Of a DNA stretch of 60,417 nt, positions 26,239 through 34,576 are shown piece by piece (position 1 is the first letter of the stretch; each line of letters opens with the position of its first letter). A program made the translations under genes and the position numbers. The stretch comes from Deltaproteobacteria bacterium (GTDB taxonomy: Bacteria; Myxococcota_A; Polyangia; JACPQR01). The notes beneath the pieces are model-generated. The model was given only the letters and a program-made list of their open reading frames with translations. It was not told the origin of the DNA and searched no databases. The stretch spans positions 1-60,417 of the forward strand of contig JACPQR010000131.1 in the NCBI GenBank assembly GCA_016190375.1, written 5' to 3'.

Positions 26239-26508
26239 ATGAACGGCCGGGGAGCCCGCGGGCAACTCTTCGACGACATCCTCGACGACCCGCTCATGGA
26301 GGAGGTCGTGAACCAACAGGGGACAGCGCTCGTGGCGAGCTGCGACGTGGGCGGAATCGGCCAGGCCTTCCCGCCCCGCCGCATCGTCGAGTTCATCCGA
26401 TCGGTCGACGCGGCCGGCAACGGCGGCGTGGTCCAGAGCATTTGCCAGGCCGATCTGTCCCCCGCGCTCCTCGCGGTCGCGCACATGGTCGGCTCGAGGC
26501 TCGAATAG
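26239..26508 (+). pseudogene. Orphan C-terminal fragment of a VWA-type lipoprotein
   Basis: The frame from ATG 26239 encodes 89 residues ending FIRSVDAAGNGGVVQSICQ and ADLSPALLAVAHMVGSRLE. The pattern of R..EF...D..G..G...SIC..D..PAL..I is, from memory of the family, the conserved C-terminus of large myxobacterial VWA lipoproteins. There is no VWA domain, signal peptide or credible coding sequence upstream, because the preceding gene runs the other way. I read this as the surviving 3' end of a deleted gene; a short free-standing gene is the alternative. Confidence 0.5.
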
Positions 26509-26567
26509 CGTCTGGTCAGACGCTCCTCGTTCGTGGATCATCTCGCGAAGGTCGAACCATCCAGCCC

Positions 26568-27185
26568 TTGCACTCTCCCCGAACGACGAAGCTCGCGGCA
26601 GTCCTGTGCGCCGTCGCCGCCCTCTCGCTGCCGTCAGCCGCGCTGGCGGGTTTCAACGTCAACCTGAGAATCCCTGTCGACCTGAGCCTCCACGTGGAGC
26701 TCGGTGACGGCTTCGACCACCTGGCGGGGATCTCAGCGCGCTACAAGCTCGACGTCTACATCTATGGCATCGCCGTGACGGCGGGCTACGACCGGGTCGA
26801 GATCGACCCGAGCGGGAAATCGGTGTCCCACGGCGGCTCGATGGGGGGCGAGCTGTTCTTCTCGCCGATGGGCTTCGTGATGCTCCTGATCGAAGACAAG
26901 ATCCTCGCCCGGAACCGGCACGTCCTTCACCGCCTCCTCGACTGGGTGAACCTCTGGGTCCCGGCCGGCGTGCGGGTCGGCGTGGGCTACGACGGCTCCG
27001 AGCTACGCGCCCGGCTCGCCGGATGGGTCGGCGCAGAGCTCACCCTCAGGTACGTCCGCCGCGAGTGGCGCTTCTGGCCGCTCCTGACCGTGACCTACCG
27101 TCGTCAAGCCGCGCTGCCGGAGGATCGAGCGGCCCACGAGATCCTCTTCGGAATCGGCCTCACACGTCTCGTGGCCACGCCGTAG
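26568..27185 (+). CDS. Exported protein, possible outer-membrane beta protein
   Basis: I choose TTG 26568, which gives a clean Sec signal (TKLAAVLCAVAALSLPSAALA, cut before GFNVN). The 205-residue product has alternating hydrophobic strands (NVNLRIPVDLSLHVELGDGF, YKLDVYIYGIAVTAGYDRVEI, GVRVGVGYDGSELRARLAGWV, LTLRYVRREWRFWPLLTVTYR). It ends in FGIGLTRLVATP. This strand pattern suggests a small periplasmic beta protein or barrel. It has no recognised family. It converges with the Ser/Thr kinase gene 7 bp away. Confidence 0.6.
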   Translation: MHSPRTTKLAAVLCAVAALSLPSAALAGFNVNLRIPVDLSLHVELGDGFDHLAGISARYKLDVYIYGIAVTAGYDRVEIDPSGKSVSHGGSMGGELFFSPMGFVMLLIEDKILARNRHVLHRLLDWVNLWVPAGVRVGVGYDGSELRARLAGWVGAELTLRYVRREWRFWPLLTVTYRRQAALPEDRAAHEILFGIGLTRLVATP

Positions 27186-27192
27186 TTACCAG

Positions 27193-28578
27193 TCACGGCA
27201 AGAGGAAGGCCGCCGCAGTGGCGGCCACGGCGGCGAGCGTCGCGGCGGCGGCGACCACCCACAGCGCGGTGCGGGAGAGCTTCCGCCTCGGGGGCGACAC
27301 GGTCACCGACACCGCGCCGGTCGCGGGCTGCAGTTCACCGGCGCTCGGTTGGGCGGTGATGTCGCCACCGGGAAGCGCAGCAAATGGCGCCTCCGGGGCC
27401 GCTTCGATGCCGATGCCGGGCAGGGTGCTCTGGCGGGGGCCGGTCGGGACCGGCTCGCGGCTACCGGCGTCATCGACGTCCACCACGAGCGCCGGCTCGT
27501 GCTGCGGCGCGGCGTCCGCGAGCTGGGATGGCCTCGACAGCTCCTCCAGAGCCGCCAGCATCTCATCGGCGTTCCCGTAGCGCTCGTCGCGGTTCTTCGC
27601 CATCGCACGGCGGACGATGGCCGCGACCTCGGGTGCGAGCCCCGGGACGACCTCGCAGAGGTCCTTCGGCGTCTCGCGGCAGATGGCCGACAGGACCTGC
27701 ATGTAGCCGGGGCGATCGAAGGGCGTCGCGCCGGTCAAGAGCTCGTACATCACGACGCCGAGCGCGTAGATGTCGACGCGAGCGTCGAGGTCGGTGTTGC
27801 CACGGGCCTGCTCCGGGCTCAGGTAGTGGGGCGTCCCGAGCACGATCCCCGGCGTCGTGAGCTTGAGCGAGGTCTGGCTTCGCGGCGCCGCCTTCGCGAT
27901 CCCGAAGTCGATGAGCCTGACGCGCTCGCCGCCCCCCCGGCGCGTCAGGAAGACGTTCGCGGGCTTCAGATCGCGATGGATGATTCCCTTCTCGTGCGCC
28001 GCTCGAAGTCCCTGCAGGACTCCCCGCGCGATCTCGAGGACGTCCTCGACCGGGAACTGGCCCCGCTCGTCGAGCACGTCGGCCGCCGTCTTGCCGTCGA
28101 GCAGCTCCATCACGATGTACAGGAGGCCCGACTGCGATTCGATGCCGGCGTCACGAATCGACACGATGTTCGGATGCGCGAGCGCACCGGCGGTCCTGGC
28201 CTCCCTCAGGAAGCGGTGGACCGCCTCGGGGCTCTCGGCGAGCTCGGCCTTGAGGACCTTGATGGCCACGCCCTGGCCGGTCGCGAGGTCGCGAGCGCGA
28301 TAGACGGCGCCCATCCCGCCGGTCCCGAGGACGTCCTCGAGCTCGAAGCGACCCCCCAGACAGGTGCCGAGCCGGGCCAGCGGATCGCTGCGGCGGCCAG
28401 CAGCCTCGAGCTCGGGACGAGTCGGACGGCGGCGGACTCCGGACGACTGCGCGATCTCCGCGGTCTGGTCGAGGGTCTCGGCCGACGAGCCCGGCAGCGA
28501 TTCCACCAGCGTGTCGCCCGACACCTCGTCGGGGTCGGTCCGGTCGGAACGATCCGAGCTCGTTGGCACAGGCGTCAT
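27193..28578 (-). CDS. Membrane-anchored Ser/Thr protein kinase
   Basis: Start ATG 28578 gives 461 residues (ATG 28614 is also possible). An unstructured, Ser/Asp-rich head of about 75 residues precedes a complete Hanks-type kinase domain. This has the glycine loop GTGGMGAV, Lys107 in VAIKVLK, the catalytic loop HRDLKPAN (Asp203), the DFG Asp224 and GTPHYLSPEQA. All key residues are present, so it should be active. A Pro/Ala linker leads to one C-terminal membrane helix (LWVVAAAATLAAVAATAAAFLLP) with no extracellular sensor domain beyond it. Partner and substrate are unknown. Confidence 0.9.
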   Translation of the reverse strand: MTPVPTSSDRSDRTDPDEVSGDTLVESLPGSSAETLDQTAEIAQSSGVRRRPTRPELEAAGRRSDPLARLGTCLGGRFELEDVLGTGGMGAVYRARDLATGQGVAIKVLKAELAESPEAVHRFLREARTAGALAHPNIVSIRDAGIESQSGLLYIVMELLDGKTAADVLDERGQFPVEDVLEIARGVLQGLRAAHEKGIIHRDLKPANVFLTRRGGGERVRLIDFGIAKAAPRSQTSLKLTTPGIVLGTPHYLSPEQARGNTDLDARVDIYALGVVMYELLTGATPFDRPGYMQVLSAICRETPKDLCEVVPGLAPEVAAIVRRAMAKNRDERYGNADEMLAALEELSRPSQLADAAPQHEPALVVDVDDAGSREPVPTGPRQSTLPGIGIEAAPEAPFAALPGGDITAQPSAGELQPATGAVSVTVSPPRRKLSRTALWVVAAAATLAAVAATAAAFLLP

Positions 28579-28881
28579 TCTCCGAGTCGGGCGGTGCAAG
28601 GGCAGTGCCTGCATGTGGGTTGCTCGTGCGCCGGTCGGCGTTCGTGGCCGAGCCCGTGATCCTCCGCCGGTTTCCGCGGGAGAAACGCCGACTCGTGTTG
28701 CTCCGGCGACCCACCCGGTGACGTCTGGAACGACGAAGGCGTAGACGGATCTCTTGGCGAACCGTCAACGGATCATGCTTCGGGCCCCCAGGCCGCGGCA
28801 CATCCCAGACACACCTACATGGCCCAGCGGAGGATTTCCCCGTCGCTGCTGGTCGAGCTTGACGCTACCCTGCTGGCAGCC

Positions 28882-29550
28882 ATGGGAATGCGACCGGCGT
28901 TCCTGCTGCTGCTCGTGGGGCTGCTCGACGCGTGTGACTGCGGCGATGGCTCGGGCAAGGGCGGCGATGGGGATGCCGACACGGACGCCGACGCTGACGC
29001 CGATGCCGATGCTGACGGCGACGTGGACGGCGACGGCGGCATCCCCTGCGGCGAGCGGGAGTGCGTTGCGAACGAGGAGTGCGTCGACGAGCGGTGCAGA
29101 TGTCCGTCGGGGGTCAGGTGCGGTGACGAGCAAGCCCGATGTTGCGCGGCCGGCGAGGTCTGCTACCTGGGCGACTGCACCGAGCCGGGCGAGGCGTGCG
29201 AGGCGCCTGGCGACTGCCCCGCGGATCAGTACTGCGAGACGGCGATCGGGGCGTGCCTGCCGGCGGCCGGCCGCGAGGAGTGCCGGTACGAGCCACCGGT
29301 GGGGGTCTTCGCGCCGGAGCTGTACTGGTCGTGGCCGAGGGACGACACGCCGAACCCCGATGTGCGCGAGATCATCTCGACGCCGCTCGTCGTTCCGGCG
29401 CCGGGCGGTGACCCCGACAGGCTCGAGGCGCCGGTCGTGGTGTTCCTCGCGGGCGCGGGTTTCCAGTCGCCCGAGCTCCGGATCGTCTCCGGCGTCGACG
29501 GCACGGACGTCACGCACGTGCGCGACGTGTTCCAGAGCCAATCGCAGATG
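28882..29550 (+). pseudogene. Truncated acidic-stalk FG-GAP-like lipoprotein
   Basis: The gene starts at ATG 28882 (signal MGMRPAFLLLLVGLLDAC), followed by an Asp-Ala stalk and a cysteine-rich region (CRCPSGVRC, CPADQYC). Then comes the beginning of an FG-GAP/VCBS-like propeller (STPLVVPAPGGDPDRLEAPVVV, SGVDGTDVTH). Near 29540-29550 the family-like sequence stops. The same frame continues to 29799 only as low-complexity Ser/Arg sequence antiparallel to the sense of the next gene. The Uma2 gene begins 54 bp later. I infer that the 3' two thirds were deleted or replaced when the Uma2 segment arrived. Confidence 0.6.
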
Positions 29551-29603
29551 GGTGCAGATCCCTGTTCTGATCATCGCCAGGGCATCGTGCTACGATCGCG
29601 ATC

Positions 29604-30182
29604 GTGCCATCAGCCGCGGCGAGCAAGTTCACGGAGGCGGAGTACCTCGCGTTGGAGCGAGCGAGCGACAGGAAGCACGAGTTCGTCGACGGCGCCATCG
29701 TCGCGATGGCCGGGGCAAGGCCGCCGCACAACATCCTCGCGGCCAACGTCACGGCGGTCCTGGTCTTGCTCGCCCGCAGCCGCGGCTGCGTCACCATGAG
29801 TGGAGACCAGCGCGTTCACGTGCCCTCGACGAGGCTCTATGCCTACCCTGACGTCACCGTCGCTTGCGGGGAGCGAAGGTACAACGACGACCAGCCACCG
29901 TCGCTCCTGAACCCAACGCTGCTCGTGGAGGTGACGTCAGAGACCACGGAGGACTTCGATCGGGGTGCCAAGTTCCTCCACTACCAGGCCATCGCTTCCC
30001 TTCGCGAGTACCTGATCGTCTCCCACCGCGAGCCTAGGGTCGACCACTACCGGCGGATGGACGACGGTCAGTGGCTGCTCACGACTCGGATCGGGGGCGG
30101 CGCCGTGGATCTGCCTGTGCTGGGCGGTGGAGTGGCGCTCCCAGAGGTGTACGAGGGCGTGGCGCTGGACGAAGGGGCCTGA
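29604..30182 (+). CDS. Uma2-family putative restriction endonuclease (DUF820)
   Basis: The 192-residue protein starts at GTG 29604. It shows the Uma2/DUF820 fold: EYLALERASDRKHEFVDGAIVAMAG at the N-terminus, YAYPDVTVAC, LLVEVTSETTEDFDRGAKF and REYLIVSHREPRVDHYRR. The PD...ExT...K pattern is the PD-(D/E)XK nuclease core. Such genes are multicopy and mobile in some phyla; their role is not established. A TACGAT at 29591-29596 could be a -10 box placing the RNA start at the GTG itself. It sits exactly where the upstream lipoprotein gene is broken. Confidence 0.88.
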   Translation: MPSAAASKFTEAEYLALERASDRKHEFVDGAIVAMAGARPPHNILAANVTAVLVLLARSRGCVTMSGDQRVHVPSTRLYAYPDVTVACGERRYNDDQPPSLLNPTLLVEVTSETTEDFDRGAKFLHYQAIASLREYLIVSHREPRVDHYRRMDDGQWLLTTRIGGGAVDLPVLGGGVALPEVYEGVALDEGA

Positions 30183-30192
30183 GGCGCTCGCG

Positions 30193-31197
30193 TCACTCCC
30201 TGAGCAGCACGTCGCAGAAGTAACGGACCTTCTTGACGGCCTTGCCGAGCTGGTTCTCGTGGATGTCCTTCTTGAGGGCAAGGATGATCTGCCGCTTGAG
30301 CCGATACGTGTTGAGAAGCGGGGGCGGCGCGGGCTTCTGGCCGTTTCCTCCGCGCTCGAGCGGAGCCCAGAGCTCGGCGGCGCCGTAACCCCAGGTCTCG
30401 AGGTCGGCCGGGTCGATCGAGTCGATGATCCGCCGTGACAGCTCGAGCTTCGCGGGGTCCGTGGCGAGCTCGGTGGCCCACTTCTCGACCGCCTCCGTCA
30501 TGGGGCGGTCGTGCTTGTTGACCGTCACGGGGTCGCCGAAGCTCTTCTTGATGTGGTCGTGCTTGCCGTACTCGATCGCCGACTCCTCGTGCTCGAGCCC
30601 GCAGAACTCGAACATCTCCTCGAGCCAGCGCCCGGGATCCCGGACGAGGTCCTCGTAGCGCACCACGATCATCGGCGCCGGTCGAGAGCGGATGAACTTC
30701 GCGATCGCGGGGACGTAGCGCTCGAGGATCGGGTTGAAGTCGTGGGCCCGCGCGTAGTCGCCCTCGAAGAACGTGTTGGCGAACGAGCTCAGCACCGCGA
30801 GCGGATGGCGGGTCAGCACCACGTACCTGGCCTTGGGGTAGAGCTTGGCGACGAAGTCCGCGACGAGGGCGTACGCTGGGGTCTTGTCGAGGAACATCCT
30901 CTTGCCGCTCGTCGCGAGCATCCGCCCGTACATCGTGTCGGTGTAGGCCCTGACCGCGTCGAGGTAGTCGGCCTCGCCGTTCGGGAGGCCGGACACGAAC
31001 TCGCGGATCGCCTCGGCCGCGTTGATGTGGTCGTACGGAGCCTTGTCGACCGTGTCGTGGTAGCCGAGGTAGGCGAGCGGCGTGAGCATGTGCGGCTCGG
31101 GGTGCGTGAAGATCCTCGAGTGCGACCCCAGCATCCGCTGAAGGAGCGTCGATCCCGAGCGCGGCGACGAGATCACGAACAGAAGCTGGTCCTGCAT
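30193..31197 (-). CDS. Sulfotransferase family protein
   Basis: The 334-residue protein starts at ATG 31197 after a GGGGG stretch (ATG 31209 is an alternative). The 5'-phosphosulfate loop SSPRSGSTLLQRMLGSH and the 3'-phosphate motif RYVVLTRHPLAVLSSF are clear, as is the later VVRYEDLVRDPGRWLEEMFEF typical of the family. It should transfer sulfate from PAPS to a hydroxyl or amine. The acceptor is unknown. It follows the DmpA-type peptidase by 50 bp, and with the ATP-grasp ligase these three form a likely small-molecule or peptide-modifying operon. Confidence 0.88.
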   Translation of the reverse strand: MQDQLLFVISSPRSGSTLLQRMLGSHSRIFTHPEPHMLTPLAYLGYHDTVDKAPYDHINAAEAIREFVSGLPNGEADYLDAVRAYTDTMYGRMLATSGKRMFLDKTPAYALVADFVAKLYPKARYVVLTRHPLAVLSSFANTFFEGDYARAHDFNPILERYVPAIAKFIRSRPAPMIVVRYEDLVRDPGRWLEEMFEFCGLEHEESAIEYGKHDHIKKSFGDPVTVNKHDRPMTEAVEKWATELATDPAKLELSRRIIDSIDPADLETWGYGAAELWAPLERGGNGQKPAPPPLLNTYRLKRQIILALKKDIHENQLGKAVKKVRYFCDVLLRE

Positions 31198-31247
31198 GCC
31201 CCCAGGCATAACGGATGGGGGCAGGCTTGCCAAGTAACGGACCGAAA

Positions 31248-32372
31248 TCAGCTCCTCCGGCGACCCCAGAGGTGGCGATCGTAGAGGTCCACGAGGCGAT
31301 CGAGGGGAAGCGCGGGCGCGAGGTGGCCGTCGAGTCCGGTCATCTCCTCGGCCATGGTGAGCGAGTTCATGATGGCCTCCTCGGTCGCCTCGATCGTGGC
31401 CGCGTAGAAGGGTCCCATGCTCGAGTCCAGGAGCACGTCGAGCTTGTAGATCGCGTCCGGGTCCGCGACGCGCGGGACCGTATTGGCCGTCGAGAAGCCG
31501 ATGATGATCTCGCCCGAGCCAGGCTCCGCGTGCGACCCCGCGCGGCCCACCCCGAGGGCGGCGCGCTTGCACAGCCGCCGGACCTGCAGGGCCATCATGG
31601 GAGCGTCGGTGGCGAGGACGACGATGATCGAGCCCTGGCTCACCCTGCGGCGGTTGAAGCCGTCGAACTCCGGCTCCAGGAGCTCGCCCAGCCGCAGCCC
31701 GTCGAGCCTGAGGTGCCGCATTGCCCCGAAGTTCGTCATCGTCAGGACCCCGACGGTGAACGACGACTTCCCGATCGTCACGACCCGCGAGGCCGACCCG
31801 ATGCCCGCCTTGAAGTCGAAGCAGACCATCCCGGTGCCGCCGCCCACCGCTCCCTCGGCCACCGGCCCCGAGTGCGCGGACTCGATCGCGTCGAACACGT
31901 GATGCGTGTCGACGTGCTGGCCCGCGGAGTCGTTGAGCCAGCTATCGTCGCACTCGCCCACGACCGGGATGATCACGTCCGAGCTCACGCCGATGTCCGG
32001 GTAGCGCTGGATCATCCAGGCGGCGGCGGCCGAGGAGACGCGCCCCAGGGACAGGGTGTTGGTCAAGAGGATCGGCGTCTCGAGCAGACCCCACTCGTCG
32101 AGCTGGGTCATTCCCGAGACCTCGCCGGCGCCGTTGAGCACGTAGGCGCCGCCGACGACGCGCTCGATGAACGTGTTCTCGCGCGGACGGATCGCCGTCA
32201 CGCCGGTCCGGACGGGGCCCTTTCCGGGGATGAGCGGCCCCTCGCCGTGGACCAAGGTCACGTGACCGACCCGCACGCCCGGGACGTCCGTGATGGAGTC
32301 GTGCGGGCCCGGCTCGAACTGGCCGATCACGATCCCGAGCTCCCGAAGCCTCTTGCGGTTCTGCCCGATCAT
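31248..32372 (-). CDS. dmpA: P1-family aminopeptidase (DmpA/BapA type)
   Basis: DmpA-type enzymes are self-cleaving N-terminal-nucleophile hydrolases. They remove N-terminal residues from peptides, including beta-amino and D-residues. The 374 residues begin near SITDVPGVRVGHVTL, the family hallmark. The autoprocessing site is QGSIIVVLATDAP, with Ser248 becoming the nucleophile after cleavage at Gly247. The oxyanion-hole Asn in LTNTLSLGRV and GFSTANTV are present. The ATG overlaps the stop of the ATP-grasp gene by ATGA, with the GGAGG ribosome site inside that gene. The pair is therefore made together, suggesting opposing or successive steps on one peptide-like compound. Confidence 0.9.
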   Translation of the reverse strand: MIGQNRKRLRELGIVIGQFEPGPHDSITDVPGVRVGHVTLVHGEGPLIPGKGPVRTGVTAIRPRENTFIERVVGGAYVLNGAGEVSGMTQLDEWGLLETPILLTNTLSLGRVSSAAAAWMIQRYPDIGVSSDVIIPVVGECDDSWLNDSAGQHVDTHHVFDAIESAHSGPVAEGAVGGGTGMVCFDFKAGIGSASRVVTIGKSSFTVGVLTMTNFGAMRHLRLDGLRLGELLEPEFDGFNRRRVSQGSIIVVLATDAPMMALQVRRLCKRAALGVGRAGSHAEPGSGEIIIGFSTANTVPRVADPDAIYKLDVLLDSSMGPFYAATIEATEEAIMNSLTMAEEMTGLDGHLAPALPLDRLVDLYDRHLWGRRRS

Positions 32373-34516
32373 CCTCCGTTGCCTCCGTTGGCGCGGTCGA
32401 CCGTGGGGAGCTCGAGGCTCGGATCGGTGAGATCTTCGCTCCCGGCTTCCGGCCCACCTGGCGGCACGGCGACTCCGGGCCGCGTCGAGAGGATCCGCTC
32501 GCGGCGGCGCTTCTCACGGAGCCTCTTGACCGCGCCGGAAAGGATCTCGCCGACGAGAGTCCTGTACTCCATGCCGGCCGCGGCGCCGATCTGAACGAGG
32601 TCGGAGAAGCCTGGGGTGATCCCCGGCAGCGGGTTCAGCTCGATGACGAAGATCTCGCCCTTCTCGTTCATCCTGAGGTCGACGCGCGCGACGTCGCGGC
32701 AACCGATCGCGACGAATGCGTCCCGGGCGACCTTCTCGATTCGCTTGCGGGTCAAGTCGTCGAGCTTCGCGGGGCACTCGTACGCGTAGTGCTGCTCGGT
32801 CACCCACTCCTGCTTCATCCCGAACGAGTAGACGGGGTATGCGCCGGCGTCCGCCGAGAACTTCACCTCCATGGGGGGAAGGACGCGGGGCCTGTGAGTG
32901 CCGAGGAGCCCGACCGTGAACTCGCGTCCCGCGATGTACTGCTCCGCGAGGACCGGCTGGTGGTAGCGGAAGATGAGCATCTCGGCCACCATCCGCAGCG
33001 TGGGCTCGTCGTGGACGACGCTCTTCGCGGTGATGCCCTTGCTCGTGCCCTCGTAGATGGGTTTGAGGATGTACGGGTACTGGACCTTCGGCGGCAGCTT
33101 CTGCGCCGCACGAGTGATCAAGAAGAAGTCGGGCGTCTGGACCCCGCCCTCCCGGAGCATCCGCTTGCAGAGGCTCTTGTCGAGAGCGATCGACATCGTC
33201 GCCGCGTCCGAGCCGGTGTAGGGAATGCCGATCAGCTCGCAGAGGGCGGGGACCACGGCCTCGCGGTTGCGGCCCTCGATTCCCTCGGCGATGTTGAAGA
33301 CGATGTCGACGTCGGCGTCCGCGAGGATGCGCGGCAGGTCGGGAGTCGCCTCGAAGCGCACGACCTTGTGGCCGTACGACGCGATGGCCTTCTCGAGCGA
33401 GTCGACGGTCTTGGGAGAGTCGTACTCCGCCTCGACGTCGCTCCAGGGGTTCTCCTGGTTCGGCGTGACGCGCTTCAGGTTGAAGACCAAGCCGACGGTG
33501 TAGCCGCGCCTGCTGCGGCGGCGCTCCTTGAAGCGATCGAGCATCCCGTAGCGGCGACACGCGCTCTCGACGATCTTGCCGAGCGTCGCGGAGTAGTTGA
33601 GCCCCATCTTCTCCGCGGCGACCAGCACGCCGGCGCCCACCTCGAGCGACGGGAGCGCGTTGACCTCGATGAAGTAGACCCGCCCGTCGTTCGCGACGCG
33701 AAAATCGACGCGGCTCACGTCCCGGCAGCCGACAGAGTCCACGACGCGACGGGCCCAGCGGTGCATCGTGCCGAGCTGCTCCTCGGTGACGTCGGCGGGG
33801 CAACGAACCGACACGCTCGCGAAGTCCTCGTTCTTCGAGCGGAAGTCGTAGATGTTCCAGCGGCTCGCCGGACGCGAGTAGATGATCTCGGTCGGGGGGA
33901 GCAAGCCGTCACCGACGCCGTCGAGCTGCGCGACCGAGACGTCGCGGCCTGCGATCAGCTCCTCGACCAGGAGACCCGCGGGGAACTGCCGCAACCTGGC
34001 GCTGACGATCTCGGCGAGCTCCTCGGCCGTCGTGGCGACCGACGTGTCGTCGATCCCGATCGACGAGCCCTCGTAGTTGGGCTTCACGATCGCCGGCAGT
34101 GGAAAGTCGTCGAGGATACCGCCGGCGAGCGCAGCCTCGGTCACGAAGATCCCTCGGGGCACCACGACGCCGTGGCCCATGACCACGCGCTTGGTCAACG
34201 CCTTGTCCAGCGTGAGCGTGAGGACGTAGGGGTCGGAGCAGGTGTACGGGATCCCCATCTCCTCGAGGACGGCAGGACAGAAGGCCTCGCGGGTCCGGCC
34301 GCGCTGCCCTTCGGCCGTGTTGAACACGAGGTCCGGCTGCAGTGCTTCGAGGCGAGCCACGAGCCGCGACGCCGGACCGGTGACGTCGAGCGGCTCGACC
34401 TCGAATCCCGCCTCGCGAAGTCCGCGGGCGACGGCGTCGACCGTCTCGCGCGTGTCGAACTCCGCCTCTTCGACGCCGCCGGTGACCTTGAGGTTGTGCG
34501 TGAAGACGATGCGCAT
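32369..34516 (-). CDS. Tandem double ATP-grasp ligase (D-Ala-D-Ala-ligase-like)
   Basis: The 715-residue protein holds two complete ATP-grasp modules joined head to tail, about residues 1-325 and 335-655. Module 1 has FNTAEGQRGRTREAF, AIVKPNYEGSSIGI, LLVEELIAGRDVSVA and RVDFRVANDGRVYFIEVNALP. Module 2 has FNIAEGIEGRNREAV, YILKPIYEGTSKGI, VLAEQYIAGREFTVG and RVDLRMNEKGEIFVIELNPLP. The ATP lysines and the metal-binding E/N pairs are present in both halves, so both may be active. A Pro/Glu tail of 50 residues follows. Each half resembles Ddl, but a fused pair is not cell-wall Ddl; it could form two successive amide bonds. It is translationally coupled to the DmpA-type gene. Confidence 0.85.
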   Translation of the reverse strand: MRIVFTHNLKVTGGVEEAEFDTRETVDAVARGLREAGFEVEPLDVTGPASRLVARLEALQPDLVFNTAEGQRGRTREAFCPAVLEEMGIPYTCSDPYVLTLTLDKALTKRVVMGHGVVVPRGIFVTEAALAGGILDDFPLPAIVKPNYEGSSIGIDDTSVATTAEELAEIVSARLRQFPAGLLVEELIAGRDVSVAQLDGVGDGLLPPTEIIYSRPASRWNIYDFRSKNEDFASVSVRCPADVTEEQLGTMHRWARRVVDSVGCRDVSRVDFRVANDGRVYFIEVNALPSLEVGAGVLVAAEKMGLNYSATLGKIVESACRRYGMLDRFKERRRSRRGYTVGLVFNLKRVTPNQENPWSDVEAEYDSPKTVDSLEKAIASYGHKVVRFEATPDLPRILADADVDIVFNIAEGIEGRNREAVVPALCELIGIPYTGSDAATMSIALDKSLCKRMLREGGVQTPDFFLITRAAQKLPPKVQYPYILKPIYEGTSKGITAKSVVHDEPTLRMVAEMLIFRYHQPVLAEQYIAGREFTVGLLGTHRPRVLPPMEVKFSADAGAYPVYSFGMKQEWVTEQHYAYECPAKLDDLTRKRIEKVARDAFVAIGCRDVARVDLRMNEKGEIFVIELNPLPGITPGFSDLVQIGAAAGMEYRTLVGEILSGAVKRLREKRRRERILSTRPGVAVPPGGPEAGSEDLTDPSLELPTVDRANGGNGG

Positions 34517-34576
34517 GATGGCGGGCGTGTTGTAGCGGATTTTCGGCCGAGCGCACAGGGGCCCCGGACCCGGATG

